NCBI GenBank assembly: GCA_011763485.2
Contig: JAANSK020151121.1
Coordinates: 1 to 25,701, forward strand
Direction of reading: 5' to 3'
Source: Isoetes engelmannii
Lineage: Eukaryota; Streptophyta; Lycopodiopsida; Isoetales; Isoetaceae
DNA length: 25,701 bases
Numbering within the stretch: position 1 is the first letter of the stretch; every line of letters begins with the position of its first letter. Below are positions 6,703 to 16,350 of the stretch, one piece after another. Position numbers and translations under genes: made by a program. The notes beneath the pieces were generated by a model, which was not told the DNA's origin, ran no database searches, and saw only the letters and a program-made list of their open reading frames with translations.

Positions 6703-9430
6703 ACATGTGTGGGCATTACATTTTAGGCAGTAAGTACGGAGGCAATTGGGAAAACGGTTTTGTGTATGCTACTATTGGTTGTATGATGCTATTACAGTGG
6801 GCTCAATTCCCACTCTTTGAATTTCTTAATGTTGTATGCTGCAATTATGGGCTCGACAATCATTCTTTGAATTTATTGATATCCTTGATCCTTTTGTTGT
6901 TTTATACGAAATACTCTCAAGCATTTCTTATTTGTCCCCATAGGGGCCGGCACCTGAGTGCTTCTCAGTCCACCATCATAGCTCGGATGACTATTTTCTT
7001 GTCGGAAGAGCTTGTCACTTTCAGTTTGAGGCTTATTAGCATGTCTAGCTTGTTAACATGTTGTCTGCTTGTCCATTAGCATTTCAGGTTAATCCCATGG
7101 AACTCTTATCTCTATGAAAATTGGTTTCACTTACTTCATTTCTCTATCCAACCTTGTACTTCTCAAAAGCAACTATATACAAATTTTCATTGGCGTTGTT
7201 TAAATACCTTCTTCTTTTGTTCTGTGTCATTTGCAACCACTTGGGGGCAAAAAGTTTAAATATACACATCCCATAACTTATAAATAAATGTTATATATAA
7301 AAATACTCCACACTAAACCATTGGAAATAAAACTCTCGAGACCCTTTAGTTATTTTTGCTGATATTCGTGAAGGGTGTTCTCGATAGGAGCTCGCATTTT
7401 GTCAAGATCACCTCTAATGGTAAGCTTTGAGAACCTTTGATCACTAAGCCATGGGCCCAACCTGGAAATAATGCCATAGCTCGGTCAATAATGCCTAGAA
7501 AATTGTGAAGCCCAAATGAATTACCTAGTTATAGAGGGCTGAGGATACACTTACCTTGATTTGGATCCCGTCCTCCACGATCGTCTAAAAAGATCCTTCT
7601 CCTCTAGTATCCCACAATCAACTGCACAGTCGACTGCTTACAGCATAGTTGAGGCCATTTGTTGGCCGAATTGGAGCTCCCTCACGGCAGTGGCGCTTGC
7701 TTTCCTTCCTCCTTCGCTCTTACCAGCACCTCTGATCTGGCAATCCCAAACGACATGGAAGTGATCCCATCCAATTTTGTGGACAATCGGTAATCACACT
7801 GGAAAAGACCCTCAAATTCCCTATAAGGGTCGGGATTTCTGAACTATTACTGTGCAATAAGGAGGGATCCTAGACTCTATGATCACACCTCCGGCATTCC
7901 CCAAGCCAAGGTAAGCCTATCCCATGTCGTTCTAGAGTCTTATGGCATCACAAAGGTTCTAGGCATTTTATCGATGTCCGAGGAATTGAAGAGTTAGCAT
8001 TTAGTATTCGAACCTTTACTATTATCCATATAATGTGGTTGAGAACCTGATGTGTGAGCACCAATAAAGACTACGACACGTTGGCCCAATATAAAACAAC
8101 CATCGATTGTCAGGAGAACTCTTGCTATGGTCAATGCACGACTGAATTGTTCTTAAGTATATCGAAACAAACGTTAGGATGTAAGTATTGTAAAGAAACC
8201 AGTTAAGAACCGAATTGTGATTCTGTATCGAGACAACAGATTCAAAGAGGTCCAATATCTGTATAGTCTCCTCCAAAAACTCTATGTAATTGTGTGATCT
8301 AGACTCCTGGAGTGTATCTAAGTCATATACAGCCTTTTCAAGTACTAAAAAAACTACAATTTAGCTCTCTAGAGTCTTGCTAGTCTTGTTACCGCAATAA
8401 AGATTGGTAACATCTAGCAAAATGGAGTATGTATTAGAAAATGCTAATGAAAAGGTATCACTTGCTTCGGGCATACATAAAATGGTCTAATATCTAAGTA
8501 GATTCCTCATGGGTGCTAGGTATGAGTTGGTTCCTCATGGGTGCTATTTTGGAATTTGTCCAAGACCTCAATGCAAGGTAGATATAACAAAAGGACATGT
8601 GAGATTCGAACTAAATGAGGCTAACCTCATAGGCATCACCACATATCAAGCAAGCGGTAAATTCAGCTTTGTTGTTCATTATTGTACATGTTTCTTGCAT
8701 CTGCTCATCAAAGCAGCTCGATGAAATCCAACTTTTGCAATGTCATTTACTTGTTCAAGTCCTCTCCCTATACAGTTTCAAAGTTCGTCCTTGTAGCATA
8801 CATATTTCAGATACAATTGGCTGAAATACTAAAAGTGGAAGTGAAATGAATCCCATCAACATGAGCTTTGCACAATTGCACCCTTGGTTAGATCCAGTAT
8901 TTGGATTTTATGCAGTTTTTTGAAATCTTGATTAGCCACATAGTTGGCTATGAATGAAACTATACAAGCAATCTATACGACGAAGAGTAGCAATGATGTC
9001 CAATAGTTTTGTAGGTAGGCATAGACAACTCTGGGTGATCTAGCAGCCCAAGAAGACCTTCTTTCTGCATCGGTTAAAAATCACACACGGACATAAACCT
9101 TATCCTTGCCATAAGCACTAAGCATAGAGATAGAAATCTTAAACTTCAGTGGTTCAATGCGTTTATATTTTCTTTCAATGAACTATGTTACATCATTTAC
9201 ATGATATTCTATTTAGACTGTTGCATATACTTGCTTGCATGTGTATTTAGGCATAAGCATACTACAGTGTACCTTAAAAAGTATTATTTATGGACCATAA
9301 AATTACCTAAATAAGTACACAACACTGGGTACTGGGTATTTGTTTAATGTCTTAGTAATTAATAAGTGTTAAATTGGATGCATTAATGTTAACCTTCAAC
9401 AATATTGCATTAGACTTTGGCAGGTTCAAA
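6703..9430. other. Long interval with no recognised gene
   Basis: Both strands were read and no known protein, RNA or element was recognised. Small features: an imperfect tandem similarity near 6785-6880 around the words TGGGCTC and CTTTGAATTT; a repeated word TTCCTCATGGGTGCTA at 8504-8519 and 8531-8546; and a short open frame at 8509-8724 described separately. Confidence 0.5.
8509..8724 (+). other. Short open frame, possible exon, unknown
   Basis: A 71-codon open frame opens with an ATG in the second half of a small duplication and contains GCYFGICPRPQCKVDITKG followed by HVRFELNEANLIGITTYQ. Its composition looks more protein-like than neighbouring frames. A possible intron donor (GCG|GTAAAT near 8655) interrupts it. 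No family was recognised and there is no second exon to support it, so it may be chance. Confidence 0.2.
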
Positions 9431-10466
9431 AAATGGACTATAGTTACTGAGAAGCAAGTTACGAACTTGGTTCCGTTCCGAAACTAGTTCCCAAGCGTCG
9501 GGGCGTTCCCGAAACTCCTATGGAAGTTCCCATATGGCCTGTCACCGGAAACTAAGTTCTGGAACTAGTTGCCACTATTTGGGAACCCCGTTCCGGGTAA
9601 AAAAAAAGTTTAGTTCCTAAAAAATTTCGATGCTTTAGCACAATCATGTGCCAAACAGTCAACGCACCTAAAGAAAGTCCCTCTGCTATGTTTCGTCCAG
9701 CCGCAAAATCGTGGTCGTGCATGACTGATGAGCACCGAGAAGGTAAAAAATACAACATGCAGATCGTCGTCATCCTAGTAAGCTCAAGGAGACTACTGCC
9801 AAGCCAACAAAAAATCATTTGAGTAGGCGACACTATAGAAGAAGAAAGAACCAAGTTGATCGAGCAAGCTATTGCTTATATTTCGTTTGATATATTTTTC
9901 CTCTTACTTCTCTATTGCTCTTATGTGGAGGTAATCACACAGTGAAAATGGACTACAATATCACAACTGGCTAAAAAGGACTTCCCACAGTTGTTGTCCT
10001 GTCATTACATCATCCATATCTCGAACCTGCTTTTAAGTTTGGATCTAAGGGATATCAGGATCATAAAAGGGTGCATATAATTATGGGAAAACACAAATGA
10101 TCTACGCCTCTTCCACACAATCCAAATCAACCACGCCTTGCATAAGTGTACGAGTAGACAAAAATTGTCAAGTTATGTATTAGAACGTAAGAAATATCTT
10201 TAAATCGAAATATGTTCTAATAGTATTGTTACAGAGTAGCTATACATGTATTTGCTTGCAATCCAATCCCCTTAAAACATTTATTTATCCTAGGTGTTCT
10301 ACGATGTTCGTTAAGCAAAGAGAACTCCAAATTTGTTTTCAAAAATTAAAAACTCGTCCAAAATCTGTTTTCAAAATTTAAAAATTCGTTCCCATTCCAG
10401 TTTTCATTTCGGATTTTAGGCCCAAGTTCCCAAAAATTTCCCGTTCCAGTTAACTATGAAATGGAC
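9431..10466. mobile_element. Non-autonomous hAT-like element with 8-bp TSD
   Basis: The exact 8-bp word AAATGGAC occurs at 9431-9438 and 10459-10466. The enclosed 1,020 bp begins TATAGTTACTG and ends CAGTTAACTATG, giving short imperfect terminal inverted repeats (TATAGTTA-CTG versus CATAGTTAACTG). At least seven GTTCC words lie in the first 180 bases and three in the last 75, like the subterminal repeats to which hAT transposases bind. An 8-bp duplication is typical of the hAT superfamily. No transposase domain is readable inside, so the copy would depend on an autonomous relative. The short, imperfect terminal repeats leave some doubt about the superfamily. Confidence 0.65.
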
Positions 10467-10967
10467 ACCTGTAGCATGCTTATGTTCATTTCTACAATCC
10501 AAGAAAGAATAGAATAAGATTTTTATCGTCCACGGAGACCAATTGGCCTATGAGACCTGTACAAGAGAAACAACAAGCGTATCACGGCCCGGGTGAAAAA
10601 AAACCCCTAGGGAAAAATCGTGGCAGCAATGCGCTTGCTGGTATACAAAACTCAGAGATGTCATCCCAAGCTAAGGGGACAAAGTGGGGGCCATCACAGG
10701 CGAGAGGGACAAAGCCGATGCCATTTGTCTAGGACCTATTAAAGATATGACCCAAGAGTTCCTACCTCCTCAGTGTTCAGCATGAGATGGAGTGGCTGGC
10801 CCGGAATCACTAACTGCGGGAGATACATAACATTGGTAGCACTATGTCCAAGAAGGAAGCTATAAAAAAAAAAATTGGATCTTAGAATTCTTGCATCTTT
10901 GGTCATCGTTTTTTAAAGTTTGAATTAGGGTTGCTTCTTCGTTGTAGTGGAAGGAATTGGTAAATTG
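10467..10967. other. No recognised gene
   Basis: This interval lies between the hAT-like element and the TRIM-derived hairpin. A repeated GGGGACAAAG / GAGGGACAAAG word near 10676-10716 is the only structure seen. The small open frames here do not resemble known proteins. Confidence 0.5.
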
Positions 10968-11442
10968 CCTCATGAGCAAATGATGTAGGTCTCATATGCT
11001 CGAGGGCGAGCATTCCGAGAGGAGGAGGAATTGATATGGTTTGGGGCCCATGGGAGACCACTCGAGAGGATCTTGGGGAGGCGGCACCTACTTATCACAT
11101 TTATCACATATAGAGGGTCAAACCTAGATGCTTTTGTTCAATTAGTTGGGGCATGATAGTTAAGGTGAATTGATACGACATCTTAACTATCACGCCCCAA
11201 CCAACTAACCAACTAGACAAAAACGATTAGACGTTGAGGTTTGACCCTCTATATGTGATGATTAGGTGCCACCTGCCCAAGATCTACTCAAAGTGGTCTC
11301 CCTTGGCCCCAAACCATATCAATTCCTCCCCTCTTTGGAATGCTCACAACCATATCAATTCCTCCCGTCCTCTCGTCCTCGGAATGCTCGCTCGGAATGC
11401 TCGCCCTCGAGCACATGGGATTTACATTATTCGCTCATGAGG
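10968..11442. repeat. Long hairpin: two tail-to-tail TRIM-type LTRs
   Basis: The left arm (10968-11164) and right arm (11182-11442) are reverse complements over nearly their full length, with a 17-base loop and roughly 80% identity judged by eye. Each arm reads, from its outer end inward: CCTCATGAGC, GCTCGAGGGCGAGCATTC, a GAGGAGG polypurine stretch, then an LTR starting TGATATGG. The right-hand LTR, read on the minus strand, spans 11321-11171, opens TGATATGG and closes CGTATCA. Each half therefore retains a 3' internal tail plus its LTR, joined LTR end to LTR end. The extra length of the right arm comes from a duplicated polypurine/LTR junction. A transcript across it would form long double-stranded RNA. 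Confidence 0.8.
11171..11321 (-). repeat. TRIM-type LTR, right half of hairpin
   Basis: This 151-bp LTR reads on the minus strand from TGATATGGTTTGGGGCC to GTCGTATCA. It shares blocks in order with the complete TRIM at 6192: GGGCC-ATGG-AGAC, CTCGAG-like, GGCACC, CTAGATG-TTTTG-like, and GGGC(A/G)T near the end. They are probably diverged members of one family. Confidence 0.65.
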
Positions 11443-12424
11443 TTACTTGCTTTCTTCCAAAATTGCAAATATTTTCAATCTACAATTGAAGGCTCTTGTT
11501 ACTATAAGACAACACCAAACAAGTCTTTTTAGGCCTTGTAATGACTAGAAGCTTTTCATAATGTTCAAATTGTTACTTGAAAATCATAAATTGGTCATTA
11601 CTCCACGCAATAGATTAGACCACGTCAACACACGAATATCCATGCCTTCATTGACAACGTCAACACAACAATACGACACATGCTTTCGACTTTATATTGT
11701 TTTAAAAAGGCATAATAAGTAGGTATCCTGATAAATACCCAATACCTTCAGAATATACCTTTTCAAAAGGAACAGAATGTTGTCATGGAAGCAAAAGGCA
11801 CTCAAACATGTTATATATTTAAAAAAATAGTCCAGAAGTTACCTAGGATGTTATCCTCTCAACCACCTTTGGCTCACTTTAAACACTGATTTATACTCGT
11901 AGATAGAAACCTAGAAGGCACTACCACAAAATGGACCCAGACTTGGAGAAAATAGTAGTACAGATGCACCACTGTATCTGATTCTCCATTGAAAAAGCAA
12001 CAATAAAATTTAATGAAAACTCTGTCACTGAAAGTTCGTCGTTGAATTGAGGCAACTAAATCAGAAAAACAACAGCAAAGAGTGACTGCATATGCATATA
12101 ATATGTGAAACCAAAACGTGCAAATATGTACAAAATTTAGAAATTCTACTCTCTAAATTAAATATGAACATCCTGTTATCGAAACAGTCAGCAAGAAACA
12201 CGATCGAATTCCAGAAAAGGATTTTCTGTACGCAGTACAAATATGATCATATTGTATACATCTACACAATGGCACTACCTGGTGCATTGTCACAAGCAGA
12301 TAATGTGTGTAAAAAATGGCAGTTCCAAAGCATGTAAGTTATATTTTTGGATTTCTGCCTTAGCTGCTTCCAAATGAGTAAAGCTGCCAGATAGTCTGTA
12401 TATGAAGAGTCTAAGGCTAAAAAA
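11443..12424. other. 3' flank of the VQ gene, no gene recognised
   Basis: AT-rich DNA downstream of the VQ-motif gene. The 3' untranslated region of that gene must start within it, but no clear polyadenylation signal could be chosen. Small frames here are not protein-like. Confidence 0.5.
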
Positions 12425-13366
12425 TTAGCCAGTGTGAAAAGAGAAATCTGCATCATCCATACTTACTTCTGAAAGTTCCTTTATCTCTGATTGTAAGCTT
12501 GTGTGTTGTGGAATCCCTGGACTAAGAAATGACAGAATGGATTGCAAGTTCGGAGACCACGGAGAGAGCGGAGTTGGCGACCATGGCGATAGTGTTTCAG
12601 CCTGTGGATCACTAACAACATTTGAACTATGTATTTCCTTTCCAACAAAGGATTGTGCAAGCTCATTAATAGCAGCAGTGTTGGGAGATGCAAAATTGGC
12701 CCAAACATTATCACCAGGGGTCAGAGCGGGCAAGGGCGAAAAGGAAAGATTCGGCATTGAAGAAACTCTTTTTGACATAGGCGAAAGTGTGGCAAAGCTC
12801 TTGTTATTAATTGTAGTACCAGGATTGGAATCTGCAAGAACTACTGCTGGAGTTCTAGGTTTCAGAGGTGGTGGCGCCATTTTTTGAAGGCGCAAATTTA
12901 CAGGTCTGGCAACCGAGGGCGCTGGTGTGACAACTTTTGAGCCTGAAACAGGAGGTAAAGCTGGCCTTGATTGTTGAGCTAGGGTTGAAGTGGTAACTGA
13001 AGCTATAGATACAGGAGGTGGAGCTGAAACTGGATCAGGAACAGGAGCAGCAGGCATAGGCACTTGAGGAGGTGCTGACGCAGATGCAAGAACAGGAACA
13101 GGAGCAGACAGAGGCACATGTGCAACTGCTGAAGCTGGAACTGGGACTGGAGCAGGAACTGGTGCTGAAGCAGAACATGATGTTGATCCTGTAAGTTCCT
13201 GTACAAGATTGCGAAAACTCATAGGATCTGTGTTGTATATCATTGCGGCCGGCTTTGGCGGTATAACAGGACGCCGAATTTGCTTGCTGATCTTGCTTGA
13301 AGACCTGTTAATTGCAAGGGGTCCTCCCTTTCCTTTCATCATATCTGACTGACCAAAGCTTTCCAT
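12425..13366 (-). CDS. VQ-motif-containing protein
   Basis: This is an intact single-exon frame of 313 codons ending in TAA. VQ proteins are plant nuclear co-regulators that bind WRKY transcription factors through the FxxxVQxLTG motif; several are MPK3/MPK6 substrates. The motif FRNLVQELTG is complete at residues 51-60, preceded by a basic, proline-bearing stretch (KQIRRPVIPPKPAAM). Residues about 61-125 are a low-complexity Pro/Val/Ala region. The C-terminal half has many Ser-Pro and Thr-Pro sites, including LSPWSPTPLSPWSP at about 259-272, as expected of MAP-kinase targets. It ends with an acidic segment (SEVSMDDADF). The start chosen is the ATG at 13364-13366 (MESFGQ). An in-frame ATG at 13408 would add 14 residues, but its extension does not look family-like. 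Subfamily is not assigned. Confidence 0.88.
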   Translation of the reverse strand: MESFGQSDMMKGKGGPLAINRSSSKISKQIRRPVIPPKPAAMIYNTDPMSFRNLVQELTGSTSCSASAPVPAPVPVPASAVAHVPLSAPVPVLASASAPPQVPMPAAPVPDPVSAPPPVSIASVTTSTLAQQSRPALPPVSGSKVVTPAPSVARPVNLRLQKMAPPPLKPRTPAVVLADSNPGTTINNKSFATLSPMSKRVSSMPNLSFSPLPALTPGDNVWANFASPNTAAINELAQSFVGKEIHSSNVVSDPQAETLSPWSPTPLSPWSPNLQSILSFLSPGIPQHTSLQSEIKELSEVSMDDADFSFHTG

Positions 13367-14200
13367 CTTATTTTCCTTAAACCAGAGTACTCTTTCCTTT
13401 CTCACCACAACAAATTGAAGAAAGCCCTAAAACTACATCATATACAAGAAAATGCCCAAAAAGTCTCTTTCTCGTAGTTCGTATAAGAAGAAGGAAGATG
13501 AAAGGAAGCGAAAAAGAACACCTTGATCTTCTCCTTTGTTCCACCCATTTCAAATCATGCCTCTGAATTTCGCTTTTTAAGCAAAAATCACAGGAATTTT
13601 AGGCTAAAGCTTAGATTTCAGAGATAAGCTTTTGACCGATTCCTCCACAAAAAGCAACGCCTTTCTTCCTAATGACAGCAGGAAAAGGAAACAAAAGCTT
13701 ACCTTCTGGTCTCTAAAACTCGTAGGCGCCGCAAAGCTCAAGTTCCTGGCGGATATGGTGCCGGGCAAACTTTGCTTGCTTTTCTTTGAGCACCTCCGGA
13801 ATGGCCCACATGCCCATCAACATCTTACAGCGCACGAAAATCAATCAAGAAATCAAAGGTCCAGAATATACGCCGGAATTCCGGGCTGTTTTCGCCACTC
13901 CTGGGCCCTGCGCCAAAACCATAAATCCAAAATCTGACGACCCAAAAACCAAAGGCCCTGTTTATGTAGGACCCAAGAATCAAAGACCAAGCTCAAGCGG
14001 AGGACATGGGCAGTTGAAAAATCGATCCGCCGGAATGAAAAGGCCTGTCTGGGCAGGGAAAATATATCGAGATTAGCAAGCATTTGGGTGAAGCGGATGC
14101 ATCCAGGAATCTACCGGATCTGCCGACAGACTGGATTATCAAAAGATAAGGGCTTACGTGGTCTTTGGGCCTTGCCTTCATTTATAAAATGCAGTCATAG
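13367..14200 (-). promoter_or_regulatory. Upstream region of the VQ gene
   Basis: The stretch 13700-14180 is richer in GC than its surroundings and carries several GGCCCA/TGGGCC words (for example 13803, 13907, 14166), which resemble TCP-factor sites common in plant promoters. Read on the minus strand, TTTTATAAATG near 14180-14190 and ATATATTTT near 14060 are candidate TATA boxes. Either would give a long 5' leader, perhaps with an intron. Open frames on the plus strand here are not protein-like. Confidence 0.3.
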
Positions 14201-14432
14201 TGATGTAAATAAAAGGAATTTGGAACCAAAACATTGGGTATACACTCAAGCATTTTATTATTGGTGCTAGAATGACATGCAAGGACTTTTTCAACCATTT
14301 CTCAGTTCCCAACACTACAATTGGAGTAACTGCTGCAAGTCTTCAATATTGTGCCCACATGTGTTGCATATTAGAACACTATTAGGGCACTTCATTTGGG
14401 TTGTATCCTCATTTGGGTTCCACCCTTGGATC

Positions 14433-14545
14433 TTGAGTCTATGAAAAGTGTCCTTCGGGACATCCGATAAAATTGGAACAATACAGAGAAGATTAGCACG
14501 GCCCCTGCGCATGGATGACACACATAAATTGAGCCTATGAAAAGT
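14433..14545. repeat. 17-bp target duplication around the U6 copy
   Basis: TTGAGTCTATGAAAAGT (14433-14449) and TTGAGCCTATGAAAAGT (14529-14545) differ at one base. The left copy ends immediately before U6 nucleotide 1. The right copy overlaps the last five bases of the U6 match (TTGAG), so those bases are shared by target and insert. Confidence 0.85.
14450..14533 (+). pseudogene. U6 snRNA retro-pseudogene, 3'-truncated
   Basis: This segment matches plant U6, the spliceosomal RNA that pairs with U2 and the 5' splice site. It keeps the 5' hairpin (GTCC-TTCG-GGAC, one pair shorter than usual), ATCCGATAAAATTGGAAC, the ACAGAGA box, GATTAGC and GGCCCCTGCGC. Several differences look like CpG decay (ACGATA to ACAATA, ACACGCAC to ACACACAT, AATCGAG to AATTGAG). 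It stops after about U6 nucleotide 86, without the final 16 or so bases and without a T-run. No upstream sequence element or TATA box stands where a plant U6 promoter needs them. Flanking 17-bp repeats show it is a reverse-transcribed insertion. Confidence 0.88.
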
Positions 14546-15171
14546 ACTCTGCAGTTTGCAATTTTAATGTCTGCAAGTTGCCAATATCGTATCGCTACAC
14601 ATGTTGCTCATTAAAGCAGTCATGCTCAAAATCGTTTCCTTGCAACCTTGGTTGCCTACCATGATTATTCCACAATTGCATCATAGACCTTACGTGTATT
14701 TGGAAGACAACTTCTAATGAATGTAAAAGCAACTTTGTTTGCGTTCTGCCTTCTCGTCAAACAGCATTGCCCCATGTGGCGCAGTTTCTTTCTCTAAACG
14801 CTAACCAGTTCAACATCAATGACTGTTCTTGGGTTTACATTGCATACCGAACGCAATTACCTGGCATTCTTGGATTTACTTTGCATTGCGAAACCACTCA
14901 TTCCAAAGCTGCAACGCACTTTTACTGTCAGTAGAACACAGACCAAGTTGCTTCCACGTTTTAAGAATGTCAGTCTGGGTGACATTCTCGGAGTGTCAAT
15001 ATTGTCAAAAACGTACCACCGCACATGTTGCACATTAAAAGCTGTCGTGCTCAAAATCATTTCGCTTGCAACCTTGCTTGCCTACCAATTCAACAATTGC
15101 ATCATAGACCTTATTAGCATACTAAATTCAGGTGTATTTGGAAGGCGAAACTCTTGAATAGACTTCTAATG

Positions 15172-15335
15172 AATGTATTGTATGCTCACAACAAAAATTG
15201 ATACTAAGCGAGGTCATCATCTAATTCCTTGGGGCAAGAAAACATCTTAGCAAAATGTATTATATGCACACAACAAAAACTAGTAATCGAGTACATCGCC
15301 TAATTCTTGGGGGTGAAAAAAATGCATCATCATGT
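15172..15335. repeat. 82-bp tandem duplication
   Basis: Two units begin AATGTATTGTATGCTCACAA (15172) and AATGTATTATATGCACACAA (15254) and continue through CAACAAAAA, CATC-CCTAATTC and TTGGGG. They follow the last copy of the dispersed repeat directly. Confidence 0.7.
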
Positions 15336-16350
15336 TATACTTGCCTAATAAGGGCATACCAAACTGAAGATACATTGGATAATAGACTGCTACACAGTGG
15401 TAAAATTATACGTACAACCTCAAGTTGTCAAGACTTTGAAAATGAAAATTGTGTAATTATTTTCTTATCCTGGTACGAAGATAAATTCAGTTGTCAAAGC
15501 CATAGGTAACTCAAACAAAAGAGAAATGAAGAAAAACCACATCTAGATGTCTTTACTAAAACCACATCAAAGTACAACACATGCTAAAAAAACAAATGCA
15601 ACAAGGCTAAGAGCTTGCACTGGAAGCAAGGCGCATAAACGAACTTGCCCCAACAGGCCCTAAGCCAAGAAGTGGGAAACCAATAATTGTGGTCGAAGAG
15701 ATGGAAAACAAAACCATCCTTGACTGAATCAGAGCATCAATGATTGTGTGCCTTGAAGATGATGTCGAGGACGTTGCAAGCGCCTACCTAAGTGTCTCAT
15801 CCCCCCCCCCCCCGGGGGAATGGATACTAAAGGCACTTGGATCTTCTCTAGTTGTTAACAAGCAGTGACCTTAATATTGCCTTTTAGATTGATGTATATG
15901 TTGCACCACAACATCGTAATGCCTAGACTCCCAATTCGATTCACTTTAACTGAATTCTTAATTTTGTCTTTGAGGATGATGCATACAAATGGACTAACAA
16001 GAAGTTTATCGCAGTGGTTCTTTTGTCTGTTTTGGTGTAAAAGATCACCCTGTCTATAAGATACTTCATACCAAAGTTTTAGGCGTAGAAGATACCCTCT
16101 TGAAAAACCACTATTTGAAACGCCTTAAGATAAGGAGCTGCATTACATTGAAACAAAAAAAAAAATGTTCATCCTTAATCTAGTTTCAATCTCACACGAG
16201 CACCCATGCTTGAAGCAATTAAGTTCCCCTCACATTGCCACGTCCAAAGGTATTCATATAGAAGGAATTCCTTTACACATTAAACCTAATACTTTCAATA
16301 TCTACCCAAAGTTTGAGGCTGGAAAGATTTGGTTCATGTTTCTTTAGTTT
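15336..16350. other. No recognised gene; C13G5 run
   Basis: AT-rich DNA without a convincing frame. It contains 13 C followed by 5 G at 15801-15818, a site likely to be misread or variable in length. Confidence 0.5.

Larger units (their letters stand above)
14332..15178. repeat. Three degenerate copies of a dispersed repeat
   Basis: A short copy at 14332-14376, a longer one at 14577-14725 and a third at 14994-15175 share the words CAATAT(T/C)GT, CACATGTTGC-CATTA, TGCTCAAAATC, TTGCAACCTTG-TTGCCTACCA, CAATTGCATCATAGACCTTA, GTGTATTTGGAAG and CTTCTAATGAATGTA. The two long copies are about 420 bp apart. No coding frame or terminal structure was found. The U6 copy lies between the first and second. 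Confidence 0.75.

Noticed and set aside
6690-7079. 129-codon open frame on the plus strand
   Set aside because: It starts inside the TRIM 3' LTR, crosses the insertion boundary, and its sequence is low-complexity and hydrophobic with no family resemblance.
7561-7764. 67-codon plus-strand frame
   Set aside because: Serine/leucine-rich, no relative recognised and no supporting context.
12501-12887. 128-codon plus-strand frame opposite the VQ gene
   Set aside because: Shadow of the VQ coding sequence on the other strand.
13003-13206. Leu/Gln-rich open frame inside the VQ gene
   Set aside because: It is an out-of-frame reading of the Pro/Val/Ala repeat of the VQ coding sequence.
13632-14076. 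Plus-strand frames upstream of the VQ gene
   Set aside because: Two overlapping frames with no family resemblance; the GC-rich DNA is better explained as promoter or leader of the VQ gene.
14450-14533. Functional U6 snRNA gene
   Set aside because: The 3' end and terminator T-run are missing, no plant U6 promoter elements lie upstream, and target duplications show retro-insertion.
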